NCBI GenBank assembly: GCA_963712465.1 | Contig: CAVQHY010000004.1 | Location: 248,001-312,000, forward strand | Direction of reading: 5' to 3' | DNA from: CAVQHY01 sp963712465 | GTDB taxonomy: Bacteria > Actinomycetota > Thermoleophilia > Gaiellales > Gaiellaceae | DNA: 64,000 nt | Part shown: positions 51,071 through 59,260 of the stretch, one piece after another | Layout of the letters: every line of letters starts with the position of its first letter | Numbering within the stretch: position 1 is the stretch's first letter | Position numbers and translations under genes: made by a program | The notes under the pieces: generated by a model | The model's input: the letters and a program-made list of their open reading frames with translations, nothing else | The model's database searches: none | Told to the model about the DNA's origin: nothing

Positions 51071-51257
51071 GACGCTCGCCGCTGCTGCGGTCGTCGGCGG
51101 GGCGCTGTTCATCTGGCGGCGCCGCTCCGGGCGGAAGATCGAGAAGATCGATCTCTACTACGAGGACGGCTCGATGGTCTCGTTCGCCGGCGGGTCGATC
51201 GAGGCCGATCGGCTTCTGCCGCTGGCGCGCCGCGTGCTTGCCGCCGCGCGCGGCTAG
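51054..51257 (+). CDS. Small single-pass membrane protein
   Basis: 67 aa from GTG. One N-terminal helix (LAAAAVVGGALFIW) flanked by Arg, then a polar domain with IDLYYEDGSMVSF. Overlaps the roadblock-like gene by 17 bp and precedes pyrE. Of unknown function; might anchor the roadblock/cNMP pair at the membrane. Confidence 0.6.
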   Translation: MGIRRRTLAAAAVVGGALFIWRRRSGRKIEKIDLYYEDGSMVSFAGGSIEADRLLPLARRVLAAARG

Positions 51258-51273
51258 CCTCAGGCCGCGCCGC

Positions 51274-51804
51274 ATGAACGACGCGCAGCTCACGCGAGCC
51301 GTTCGCGACTGCGCGCTGCTCGAAGGGGACTTCGTGCTTCGCTCGGGTCGGCGCTCGAGCTACTACCTCGACAAGTACCGCTTCGAGACGCAGCCGGCGC
51401 TGCTGCGCGAGCTCGGCGAGAGAATCGCAGCGCTGGTCGCGGGGCACGCGCCGCAAGCCGCGCGACTCGCAGGCCCCGAGCTCGGCGCCGTCGCGCTCGC
51501 CGCTGCCGCGTCGCTCGCGTCGGGCCTGCCCTTTCTGATCGTGCGCAAGCGCGCCAAGGACTACGGCACCGAGAACCTCCTCGAAGGCATCTACGCCGCC
51601 GGCGAGGAGATCTGCCTGATCGAGGACGTTGTTACCACCGGCGGGGCCGCCGTCGACGCAGTCGAGGCCCTACGGGCGGCCGGCCTCGAGTGCCGCGTGG
51701 CCGTGTGCGCGGTCGACCGTGAGGAGGGCGGCGCCGACGCCCTCGGGCGGGCCGGCGTGCGGCTCGTCCCCCTGCTCCGGGCGGGCGAGATCGTCGGCGC
51801 GTGA
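51274..51804 (+). CDS. pyrE: Orotate phosphoribosyltransferase
   Basis: 176 aa. PRPP-binding motif CLIEDVVTTGGAAVDAVEAL, plus SGRRSSYYLDKYRFETQPALL and IVRKRAKDYGTENLLEG, which carry the Lys residues that bind orotate and pyrophosphate. Makes OMP in UMP synthesis; the decarboxylase partner pyrF is 2.1 kb downstream. Sits between a roadblock-like protein cluster and the HU gene. Confidence 0.92.
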   Translation: MNDAQLTRAVRDCALLEGDFVLRSGRRSSYYLDKYRFETQPALLRELGERIAALVAGHAPQAARLAGPELGAVALAAAASLASGLPFLIVRKRAKDYGTENLLEGIYAAGEEICLIEDVVTTGGAAVDAVEALRAAGLECRVAVCAVDREEGGADALGRAGVRLVPLLRAGEIVGA

Positions 51805-51821
51805 GTCTCGCTCGCAAACCC

Positions 51822-51880
51822 GCATCGTTGCGCGCAATCCGACCCACCTGTTAGGGTTCCCGACCATTCGCAACCGGCTC
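51822..51880 (+). promoter_or_regulatory. Probable promoter of the HU gene
   Basis: TTGCGC, then 18 bp, then TAGGGT before the GTG start of the HU gene with AGGAGGACAGG as ribosome site. Reasonable sigma-70-like spacing for an abundant protein. Confidence 0.4.
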
Positions 51881-51903
51881 ACGACGCGTAGGAGGACAGG
51901 GCA

Positions 51904-52179
51904 GTGACAAAGGCGGATTTCATCGACAAGGTGGCGGCGAAGAGCGGGCTCTCGAAGCGCGACGCCTCGACCGCGGTCGACGCCGTACTCGACTGCATTA
52001 CCGACGCCCTCGTCGCGGGCGACCAGGTGGCCTTTACCGGTTTTGGCAAGTTCACGACGCAGCACCGTGCGGCGCGCCAGGGCGTCAACCCGCGCAGGCC
52101 CGGCGAGAAGGTCATGATCCCGGCCGCGACCGTACCGAAGTTCTCGGCAGGCAGCGCGCTGAAGGCAGCCGTCAGGTAG
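51904..52179 (+). CDS. hup: HU-family DNA-binding protein
   Basis: 91 aa from GTG with AGGAGG upstream. MTKADFIDKVAAKSGLSKRDAS, FTGFGKFTTQHRAARQGVNPR and the short IPAATVPKFSAG arm are the HU/IHF hallmarks. Nucleoid-associated, non-specific DNA bending. No Lys-rich C-terminal tail as found in mycobacterial HU. Followed by a strong terminator. Confidence 0.95.
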   Translation: MTKADFIDKVAAKSGLSKRDASTAVDAVLDCITDALVAGDQVAFTGFGKFTTQHRAARQGVNPRRPGEKVMIPAATVPKFSAGSALKAAVR

Positions 52180-52204
52180 CCGTCGCCCCTCTTCTGTCGA
52201 TCAC

Positions 52205-52229
52205 GAGGGCCGCCTCCAGGGCGGCCCTC
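52205..52229. terminator. Hairpin terminator after HU gene
   Basis: GAGGGCCGCC (52205-52214) and GGCGGCCCTC (52220-52229) pair perfectly over a 5-base loop, 26 bp downstream of the HU stop. Confidence 0.75.
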
Positions 52230-52251
52230 GACGTTCCCGTGGGAACAGACA

Positions 52252-52265
52252 CGAACATACGTTCT
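52252..52265. promoter_or_regulatory. LexA (SOS) box
   Basis: CGAACATACGTTCT contains the inverted GAAC-N4-GTTC of the actinobacterial/Bacillus-type LexA operator. It lies 14 bp before the ATG of the exonuclease/GIY-YIG gene and at the likely promoter. Confidence 0.72.
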
Positions 52266-52278
52266 ATACTGACGAGCG

Positions 52279-53925
52279 ATGCAACTCTCCCTCGACGGTG
52301 CCGACCGGCTCGTGGAGCTGGTCGAGGAACGGCGGGGGCCGGTGGCGGTCGAGGACGCCGCGCGGGCGCTGTTCAAGCTTGCGCACGCTCCCGCCGGGCT
52401 TGCGCGGACGCTGCTCGACGACGTCGTCTCGGCCGATGCGCGGCTCGCGTGGAACGGCGCCTCGGTCGCGCTGGCCGGGTCGGCCGGGCAGACGCTTGCG
52501 CTCGACGCCGCAACGTACGTCGTCGTCGACCTCGAGACGACCGGCCTGCGGCCGGGGCCGAGCGGCATCTGCGAGATCGGCGCGGTCAGGCTTCTCGGGC
52601 TCGAGCAGGTCGAGACCTTCCAGACCCTTGCCGATCCGGGCCGGCCGCTGCCCCCGTTCGTCTCGGCGCTGACCGGGATCGCGCAGAACGCGCTGCTCGG
52701 CGCCCCGTCCAGCACGGAGGCGGTGCGGCGGTTTCTCGCTTTCTGCGGCCACGACCCAGGCCTCGTGCTCGTCGCGCACAACGCCCGCTTCGACCTCGCC
52801 TTCCTCGACCACGAGGTCGAGCGCCTATCGGGGCGGCGGCTTGCCGCGCCCGTCGTGGACACTGTCTGGCTCGCGCGCCGATTGCTCTCGGGAAGGACAC
52901 GGGCGGGCCTGGTCGCGCTCGCGCACTTCTTCGGAACCTCGGTCGACCCGTGCCATCGCGCGCTTCCAGACGCCCAGGCGACAGCAGAGATCCTCATCGC
53001 GCTCGTCGGCCTCGCGCAAGAGCGGGGCGCGGCGACAGTCGCAGACCTCTGTCGTCTCGCCGAGCCCCGCACGCGCCGCGTGTACGGGAAGCGGTCGCTC
53101 GCTCACGGGGCTCCACCCCGCCCGGGGGTCTACCTCTTTCGCGCTGCGAACGACACCGTGCTCTACGTCGGCAGGGCGCGTGATCTTCGGGTCCGTCTGC
53201 GCTCCTACTTCCGCTCGGCGCGTCAGCGGCCTGCGGTCGAGGCCGCGCTCGCGGCGGTCGAGCGAATCGAGTGGCGCGTGCTCGGCTCGGAGCTCGAGGC
53301 AGCGCTCGAGGAGCTCCGCCTGATCCGCGAGCTCCGTCCCCCCGCGAACGCGCGCAGCGTGCGGCCCGACCGATACGTCTACCTCGGTCGCCGCGGCGAC
53401 GGTGTCGTCGTCACGTCGACCCCGACCGCGCTCGGGCCGATCCGGAGCCGGCGCCGGGCCGAGCTTGCCGCGCGGGCGCTGCATGACGCGACTGCGGAGG
53501 AGATCGATCGCCTCACGTCGGGCGCGCCGCTGTCCCGCCTGCGTGCCCACCTGCGCCACCTCGCCGAGTGCCTTCGCTACGAGGACGCGGCGCGCCTGCG
53601 TGACCGGATTGCGGCGCTCGAGGTCGTGGTGCGCGACCTCGCGGCACTCGAGCGGCTTCGCTCCGCCGAGCTCTGCCTGCTGGCGCCGGCGCTCGAGCCG
53701 GGCTTCCGGCGGGCGTTTTTCGTCGCGGGCGGGCGCGTTGCCGCCGTCCGTACCGTTCCGGGCGTCGGGGACGCCCGGCTCGAGCTCGAGGCCGGTCGCG
53801 CCGAGGCGCGCGCGGCCGAGATGTCGGTCGCGCCGGAGGATGCCGACGAGCTTCTTCTGATCGGAGCGTTTCTCCGCCGTCCGCCGCCGGAGCTCGAGGT
53901 GAGGAATCTGCGCGTCTGCGTCTAA
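52279..53925 (+). CDS. DEDDh exonuclease fused to GIY-YIG and UVR domains, SOS-controlled
   Basis: 548 aa. Residues about 78-240 form a DnaQ-type 3'-5' exonuclease with all five acid/His ligands: Asp84 and Glu86 (VVDLETTG), Asp172 (AHNARFD), His226 and Asp231 (HRALPDA). Residues 282-365 are a GIY-YIG nuclease like UvrC's 3'-incision domain (GVYLFRAANDTVLYVGRA). A UVR-like helix pair is at about 430-450 (LRYEDAARLRDRIAAL). Such proteins are annotated as DEDD exonuclease domain or Cho-like. The 14-bp LexA box in front indicates induction by DNA damage. It can presumably resect DNA and nick at lesions. Confidence 0.88.
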   Translation: MQLSLDGADRLVELVEERRGPVAVEDAARALFKLAHAPAGLARTLLDDVVSADARLAWNGASVALAGSAGQTLALDAATYVVVDLETTGLRPGPSGICEIGAVRLLGLEQVETFQTLADPGRPLPPFVSALTGIAQNALLGAPSSTEAVRRFLAFCGHDPGLVLVAHNARFDLAFLDHEVERLSGRRLAAPVVDTVWLARRLLSGRTRAGLVALAHFFGTSVDPCHRALPDAQATAEILIALVGLAQERGAATVADLCRLAEPRTRRVYGKRSLAHGAPPRPGVYLFRAANDTVLYVGRARDLRVRLRSYFRSARQRPAVEAALAAVERIEWRVLGSELEAALEELRLIRELRPPANARSVRPDRYVYLGRRGDGVVVTSTPTALGPIRSRRRAELAARALHDATAEEIDRLTSGAPLSRLRAHLRHLAECLRYEDAARLRDRIAALEVVVRDLAALERLRSAELCLLAPALEPGFRRAFFVAGGRVAAVRTVPGVGDARLELEAGRAEARAAEMSVAPEDADELLLIGAFLRRPPPELEVRNLRVCV

Positions 53926-53936
53926 TCTCCGACGAG

Positions 53937-54866
53937 ATGGCCCAGAACGTGCACGCGGCGGCGGCTGTTGCCCTCGCGCCTTTCGGCGACCGGGTCGCAG
54001 AGGCCGTCGACGCGAAGAAAAGCCAGCTCGTCGTCGGGCTCGACCCGCGTCCGGAGCTCCTTCCGGTCGAGCTGCGCGGCGATACCCACCTCGGCCGCGC
54101 GTCTGCCGCCGACGCCTGCAGGCGGTTCTGCTTCGGGCTGATCGACGCCGTCTCGCCGTACGTGGTCGGCGTGAAGCCCCAGCTCGCCTACTTCGAGGCC
54201 CTCGGCGCCGACGGCCTGCGAGCCTTCGAGGAGGTCTGCACGTACTCGCGCAGCGCAGGCCTGGTCGTGATCGCGGACGGCAAGCGCGGCGACATCGGCT
54301 CGACGGCGCGCTCGTACGCGGAGGTCTACCTCGAGGCGGGCGACTCGAGCCCGCCCCTCGCCGACGCGCTCACCGTGAACGCCTATCTCGGCCGCGACTC
54401 GCTCGAGCCGTTCTTCGCCGCCTGCCGGCGCTCGGGCGCGGGCGTCTTCTGCCTCGTGAAGACGTCGAACGCGGGCGGGGCCGACATCCAGGATCTCGTC
54501 CTCTCGGACGGCCGGCGCGTCTGGGAGCAGCTCGCCGAGCTCGTCGCTGACTGGGGCGCAGAGCTCGTGGGCGAGCGAGGACTTTCGAGCGTCGGCGCCG
54601 TGGTCGGCGCCACGCATCCGCGAGCGGTCGCTCAGGCCCGCAAGCTGATGCCGCAGTCGATCCTGCTCCTGCCGGGGATCGGCGCCCAGGGGGCGACCCC
54701 GGCCGACGTCGTCAGGGCTTTCACGAGCGGACCCGCGAGCGCGCTCGTCCCCGTGTCCCGGGCAGTCATCTATGCCTTCCGCGTCGAGGGCGCCGACTGG
54801 CGCACGGCCGCTGCCGCCGAGGCGGCCCGGCTCCGTCGAGAGGTCTGGACCGCGTCCGGATGGTAG
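53937..54866 (+). CDS. pyrF: Orotidine 5'-phosphate decarboxylase
   Basis: 309 aa, the longer actinobacterial (class II) type. Catalytic motif IADGKRGDIGSTA has Asp114, Lys116 and Asp119, with GVKPQLAYFEALG before and LLLPGIGAQGATPADV after. Final step of UMP synthesis; pyrE is nearby. Followed by a LysM gene overlapping by 7 bp. Confidence 0.94.
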   Translation: MAQNVHAAAAVALAPFGDRVAEAVDAKKSQLVVGLDPRPELLPVELRGDTHLGRASAADACRRFCFGLIDAVSPYVVGVKPQLAYFEALGADGLRAFEEVCTYSRSAGLVVIADGKRGDIGSTARSYAEVYLEAGDSSPPLADALTVNAYLGRDSLEPFFAACRRSGAGVFCLVKTSNAGGADIQDLVLSDGRRVWEQLAELVADWGAELVGERGLSSVGAVVGATHPRAVAQARKLMPQSILLLPGIGAQGATPADVVRAFTSGPASALVPVSRAVIYAFRVEGADWRTAAAAEAARLRREVWTASGW

Positions 54867-55195
54867 ACGGCGACCGGGTCAGGCACTGGTCGGCGCGAAT
54901 CCTGGCGCCCGTTGCGTTCTTCGCCGCGGTCACGCTGCTGGTCCTCGTCGTCCAGAACTCGCTCGAGGACGACGGCAAGGCGAAGGGGCCCCCCGCCGCG
55001 ACGACCACCGCAGCCGATACCGGGGCCGCCGAGACCGGCGTCAAGGTGAAGAAGAGGATTTACCGGGTCGCGGTCGGTGACACGCTCGAGTCGATCGCCG
55101 AGCGCTTCGACACGACCGTTCCCGATCTCCTGACGCTCAACCCGAAGATCGACCCGCTCGCGCTCGCGCCGGGCCAGCGCATCCGCGTGCAGTAG
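54860..55195 (+). CDS. Membrane-anchored LysM-domain protein
   Basis: 111 aa. An N-terminal membrane helix (ILAPVAFFAAVTLLVLVV) and Ala/Thr-rich linker precede one LysM domain at about 66-111 (YRVAVGDTLESIAERFDTTVPDLLTLNPKIDPLALAPGQRIRVQ). Would bind peptidoglycan from the outer membrane face. Overlaps pyrF by 7 bp. Confidence 0.87.
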   Translation: MVDGDRVRHWSARILAPVAFFAAVTLLVLVVQNSLEDDGKAKGPPAATTTAADTGAAETGVKVKKRIYRVAVGDTLESIAERFDTTVPDLLTLNPKIDPLALAPGQRIRVQ

Positions 55196-55219
55196 TGGCG
55201 GGCCTCGGCGGCTCTGCTC

Positions 55220-55528
55220 CTAGAGCTCCCGTGCAGCTCGCTTGACCGCGTGGACGCCGGCCAGGGCGATCGTCATCAGCGGGTTGCCGAGCGTCCGCAC
55301 GCGCACCGACCCGGCTCGAAGCTCGTGCTCGGTTCGGGGAATGTCGAGGCTGCGCGGTGCGCCGCCGATCGGGAGGATCCGCTCCGCGCCCTCCCGTGCC
55401 TCCCCTCCCCACAGGAAGAGTCTCGTCGGGCGCAGCTCGAAGCCGCCGAGGGCGCCGAGCTGGAGCTCGACGGTGCGCTCGGCCCCGTGGACGGGATCCG
55501 GGTTCTGGGCCCCCTCGATCGAAGGCAT
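55220..55528 (-). CDS. Hypothetical protein
   Basis: 102 aa, beta-rich (VELQLGALGGFELRPTRLFLWGG, GSVRVRTLGNPLMTIALAGVHAV); no domain recognised. Convergent to the LysM gene and divergent from the carboxypeptidase, with good codon use in this frame (third positions mostly G/C). Conserved ends PSIEGAQNPDPV and HAVKRAAREL suggest a real protein, but this is the least certain of the genes here. Confidence 0.5.
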   Translation of the reverse strand: MPSIEGAQNPDPVHGAERTVELQLGALGGFELRPTRLFLWGGEAREGAERILPIGGAPRSLDIPRTEHELRAGSVRVRTLGNPLMTIALAGVHAVKRAAREL

Positions 55529-55565
55529 GCTCGGATCGTAGCCCTGCTACGTACACTTCGCCGCC

Positions 55566-56714
55566 GTGCGTTTCCGCTCGTGGCTCCTCGCGGTCGTCTG
55601 CGCCGCCGCCGTGGCGGCGCCGGCCGTGGCCGCCGAAGCCCCGCCGGCGGTCGACGCGAGCGCGTACGTCGTCGCGAACGGGACGACCGGTGAGGTTCTG
55701 GCGGGAAGCGGCGGCAAGAAGCGCCTCGCGATCGCGTCGATCACGAAGATGATGACGGCGCTCGTGACGCTCGAGCGAGCCGACCCCGACGAGGTTGTCA
55801 CGGTGTCTCCCGTGGCGGTCGGGATCGGAGAGGCCTCGATCGACCTTCGCGCCGGCGAGCGTCTCACCGTACGAGCGCTCCTCGCTGGGCTCCTGATCCA
55901 GAGCGCCAACGATGCCGCGTGGGCGCTCGCCGCACACGTGGGTGACGGCAGCGTCGAGCGCTTCGTCGGCTATATGAACGACCGCGCGAGAGAGCTGGGC
56001 CTCGAGAACACGCATTACGCGCGGCCCGACGGGCTCGACACGGCCGATCACTACTCGTCGGCGCGTGACCAGCTCCGGCTCGCGCGCGTCGCGATGCGCA
56101 GGCCGCTGTTTCGGTCGCTCGTGCGTACGGAGCGGATGCGGATCGCGGGCGGCCGCTTGCTCGAGACGACGAACGACCTCCTGGCCGGCTTCCGCGGGAC
56201 GATCGGCGTCAAGACCGGCTTCACGAGCGACGCGGGCTGGTCGCAGGTCGCCGAAGCGAGGCGAAACGGCGTGACGATCGCGGCGGTGCTGCTCGGCGGG
56301 CCGACGCGTACCACGCGCGATGCCGATCTCGTGAAGCTCCTCGACTGGGGGTTCGAGCAGTATGTCCGCGTCGAGATCGTGTCGGTCGCGCGAACGTACG
56401 CGACGGCGGCGATCCCGTTCTCCGACGACCGCCTCCGGCTGGTCGCGGCGGGGCCGGCGATCGCGCCGGTTCGCGTCGGCACGCCGCTCCGGGAGCGGGT
56501 CGTCGCCGTGTCGACGGTCGACGCCCCGGTCAGCCGGGGAGACAGGCTCGGGACGGTTTGCACGGATCTCGGCAAGCGGGAGCTCTGCCGCCCGCTGGTG
56601 GCGGCGGCCGACGTGCCGAGAGCCGGTCTCGCGACAAGGGTGCGCTGGTACGCTGGCCGGGCGTTGCACGAGGCGGGGGGCATGCTGGCGGGCATCTTCG
56701 GGGCGATCACGTGA
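55566..56714 (+). CDS. D-alanyl-D-alanine carboxypeptidase (PBP5-type, S11)
   Basis: 382 aa. Signal peptide 1-23, then SxxK (Ser58-Lys61, ASITKMM), SxN (Ser113, QSAND) and KTG (Lys216, GVKTGFTSDAG): a complete penicillin-binding motif set. The C-terminal domain after 260 has a PBP5-type beta sandwich. Removes the terminal D-Ala of peptidoglycan stem peptides outside the membrane. Followed directly by a sugar kinase gene (GTGA overlap). Confidence 0.92.
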   Translation: MRFRSWLLAVVCAAAVAAPAVAAEAPPAVDASAYVVANGTTGEVLAGSGGKKRLAIASITKMMTALVTLERADPDEVVTVSPVAVGIGEASIDLRAGERLTVRALLAGLLIQSANDAAWALAAHVGDGSVERFVGYMNDRARELGLENTHYARPDGLDTADHYSSARDQLRLARVAMRRPLFRSLVRTERMRIAGGRLLETTNDLLAGFRGTIGVKTGFTSDAGWSQVAEARRNGVTIAAVLLGGPTRTTRDADLVKLLDWGFEQYVRVEIVSVARTYATAAIPFSDDRLRLVAAGPAIAPVRVGTPLRERVVAVSTVDAPVSRGDRLGTVCTDLGKRELCRPLVAAADVPRAGLATRVRWYAGRALHEAGGMLAGIFGAIT

Positions 56715-57664
56715 TCGTCACGGTCACGCTCAACGCGGCGATGGACCGGACGCTCCAGGTGCCGAACTTCCAGCTCGGTCAGCGGCACCGGGCGAGCTCG
56801 CGCTTCGCGAGCGCGGGCGGCAAGGGAATCAACGTCGCTCGGGCGCTGAAGAGGCTCGGCGTCCCGGTCGTCTGCACCGGCCTGGCCGGGGGGCGCACCG
56901 GAACCCTGATCGTCGAGGACCTGACCAACGAGGGGCTCCTGAACGACTTCGTCCGCATCCGGGAGGAGTCGCGCACGTCGACGGTCGCTCTCGATCCGAT
57001 CACCAACACGCACACGGAGATCTACGAGTGGGGGCCCGAGGTGGGCGAGGACGAGATCGAGACCCTGCGCGAGAAGCTCGCCTACCTCTCGCTCGCGGCG
57101 ACGACGATCATCTTCGCCGGCTCGCTGCCCCGGGCGGTCGACGTCGGCATCTACGAGGAGTTCATCCGCGAGGCGAATCGCCGCGGTCTTCAGACCGTGC
57201 TCGACACGGAGGGCGAGCCGCTCACGGTCGGAATCCAGGCCGAGCCGTGGCTGGTCGCGCCGAACCAGGAGGAGGCGGAGCAACTCGTCGGCCACGAGTT
57301 CGCCGAGGACGAGGATGTTGCGCTCGGCCTGGACGAGATTGCGGCGCTCGGCGCGCGCAATGTCCTGACGAGCATCGAGACGGGCTGCTACGGCCTGTTT
57401 CGCGAGGATCGGTCCGAGCAGCGCATCAGAGCCCGGGTGCCACGGCTCGAGCCCGTGTCGGAAGTGGGAGCGGGCGATACGCTCCTGGCGGGATTTCTCG
57501 CCGCCCGCACGAGCGGCCGCTCGTTCGAGGAGGCGGTCCGGAACGCGGTCGCCGCGGCGAGCGCGTCCGTGCTCGAAGCCGGCCCCGGCCGCTTCGACGT
57601 CCGCGAGATGAGCCGGATCGCGGGCCTCGTCACGATCGACCGTCTCGAGCCCGTCGGCGGGTAG
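56711..57664 (+). CDS. PfkB-family kinase (1-phosphofructokinase/tagatose-6-phosphate kinase-like)
   Basis: 317 aa from a GTG overlapping the previous stop. PfkB hallmarks: LNAAMDRTLQVPNFQLGQ, GGKGINVARALKRLG (GG, N) and C-terminal VGAGDTLLAGFLA with the catalytic Asp. The N-terminal TLNAAMD pattern is that of the 1-phosphofructokinase subgroup. The exact sugar phosphate is unknown. Confidence 0.88.
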   Translation: MIVTVTLNAAMDRTLQVPNFQLGQRHRASSRFASAGGKGINVARALKRLGVPVVCTGLAGGRTGTLIVEDLTNEGLLNDFVRIREESRTSTVALDPITNTHTEIYEWGPEVGEDEIETLREKLAYLSLAATTIIFAGSLPRAVDVGIYEEFIREANRRGLQTVLDTEGEPLTVGIQAEPWLVAPNQEEAEQLVGHEFAEDEDVALGLDEIAALGARNVLTSIETGCYGLFREDRSEQRIRARVPRLEPVSEVGAGDTLLAGFLAARTSGRSFEEAVRNAVAAASASVLEAGPGRFDVREMSRIAGLVTIDRLEPVGG

Positions 57665-57732
57665 GCGGCGGTCGTCTCGGCTCGGCCGCGGGACGCCGTG
57701 CCGTTTTCCCGCGTTGATAGGCTGGGCCCGGT

Positions 57733-59250
57733 ATGAGCGTTGAGCTGAGGCGCGAGGAGATCGAGCGCCTGCTCGCGCTCGACGAGAAGTTCGCGAAGGA
57801 GGGCCTCACGTTCGACGACGTCCTCCTCGTTCCGGCCGAATCGTCGGTGCTGCCGGACGAGGTGTCGACGCGCACGCGCTTCACGAGAGGGATCGAGCTC
57901 GCCATCCCCCTGTGCTCCGCGGCCATGGACACCGTCACCGAGGCGCGGATGGCGATCGCGCTCGCCCGCGAAGGGGGCATCGGCGTCATCCACCGCAACC
58001 TTTCGATCGCCGAGCAGGTCGCCGAGGTCGACAAGGTCAAGCGCTCCGAGGCCGGCATGATCGTCGAGCCGGTCACCCTGCGGCCCACCAACCGCGTCGC
58101 GGACGCCCTCGAGCTGATGGAGACCTACCACATCTCGGGCGTCCCGATCACCGACGACGCGGGCCGCCTCGTCGGCATCCTCACGAACCGCGACCTGCGC
58201 TTCGAGAACGACACGGCGCAGCCGATCGCGAGCCTGATGACCCACGAAGGGCTCGTGACCGTCCCGGTCGGCACGACGCTCGATCAGGCCGAGGAGGTCC
58301 TGCATCGCCACCGGATCGAGAAGCTCCCGGTGGTCGACGCTGAGGGATTCCTCAAGGGGTTGATCACGGTCAAGGACATCCAGAAGAAGATCCAGTTTCC
58401 GTTGGCGACCAAGGACGACCAGGGTCGGCTGCGGGTCGCCGCCGCCGTCGGCGTCGGCCCGGATGCGCTCGAGCGCGCCGAGGCGCTGATCGAGGAGGAG
58501 GTCGACGCGCTCGTCGTCGACACGTCGCACGGCCACTCACAGGGGGTCGCCGACACGGTGCGCCGGATCAAGGAGCGCTTCGACGTCGAGGTCATCGCCG
58601 GGAACATCGCCACGGCCGAGGCCGCCGAGGCCCTGGTCGACGCGGGTGCCGACGCGGTGAAGACCGGAGTTGGCCCGGGGTCGATCTGTACGACGCGGGT
58701 AGTCGCCGGTGTCGGCGTCCCGCAGGTCACGGCGGTCTACGACTGCGCCCGCGCGGCAGCCCGTCAGGGAGTTCCGGTGATCGCCGACGGCGGGATCCAG
58801 TACTCGGGCGACATCGCGAAGGCGATCGCGGCGGGCGCGGGGTCGGTCATGCTCGGCAGCCTGCTCGCCGGCACCGACGAGAGCCCCGGCGAGGTGGTGG
58901 TCGCCCAGGGCGAGTACTTCAAGGAGTACCGCGGCATGGGCTCGATCGGAGCGATGAAGGCACGCTCGTTCTCGAAGGACCGGTACTTCCAGGGCGAGCG
59001 CGACGACGTCGCCAAGCTCGTCCCCGAGGGGATCGAAGGCCGCGTGCCGTACAAGGGGCCCGTCACCAACATCGTCTACCAGCTCGTCGGCGGCCTGCGC
59101 CAGGCGATGGGCTACTGCGGGACGGGCTCGATCGAGGATCTTCGCACCGGCGGGCGCTTCGTCCGGGTCACCGCCGCGGGGGTCCGGGAGAGCCACCCCC
59201 ACGACGTCGCGATCACGAAGGAGTCTCCGAACTATCGCGTGGGCTCCTAG
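57733..59250 (+). CDS. guaB: IMP dehydrogenase
   Basis: 505 aa. TFDDVLLVPAESSVLP start, catalytic Cys319 in GPGSICTTR, flap near RGMGSIGAM, and two CBS domains at about 110-220 inserted in the barrel (VADALELMETYHISGVPI, DQAEEVLHRHRIEKLPVV). Committed step to GMP. Ten bp before guaA, so guaB-guaA form an operon. Confidence 0.95.
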   Translation: MSVELRREEIERLLALDEKFAKEGLTFDDVLLVPAESSVLPDEVSTRTRFTRGIELAIPLCSAAMDTVTEARMAIALAREGGIGVIHRNLSIAEQVAEVDKVKRSEAGMIVEPVTLRPTNRVADALELMETYHISGVPITDDAGRLVGILTNRDLRFENDTAQPIASLMTHEGLVTVPVGTTLDQAEEVLHRHRIEKLPVVDAEGFLKGLITVKDIQKKIQFPLATKDDQGRLRVAAAVGVGPDALERAEALIEEEVDALVVDTSHGHSQGVADTVRRIKERFDVEVIAGNIATAEAAEALVDAGADAVKTGVGPGSICTTRVVAGVGVPQVTAVYDCARAAARQGVPVIADGGIQYSGDIAKAIAAGAGSVMLGSLLAGTDESPGEVVVAQGEYFKEYRGMGSIGAMKARSFSKDRYFQGERDDVAKLVPEGIEGRVPYKGPVTNIVYQLVGGLRQAMGYCGTGSIEDLRTGGRFVRVTAAGVRESHPHDVAITKESPNYRVGS

Positions 59251-59260
59251 AGGCTTGATT

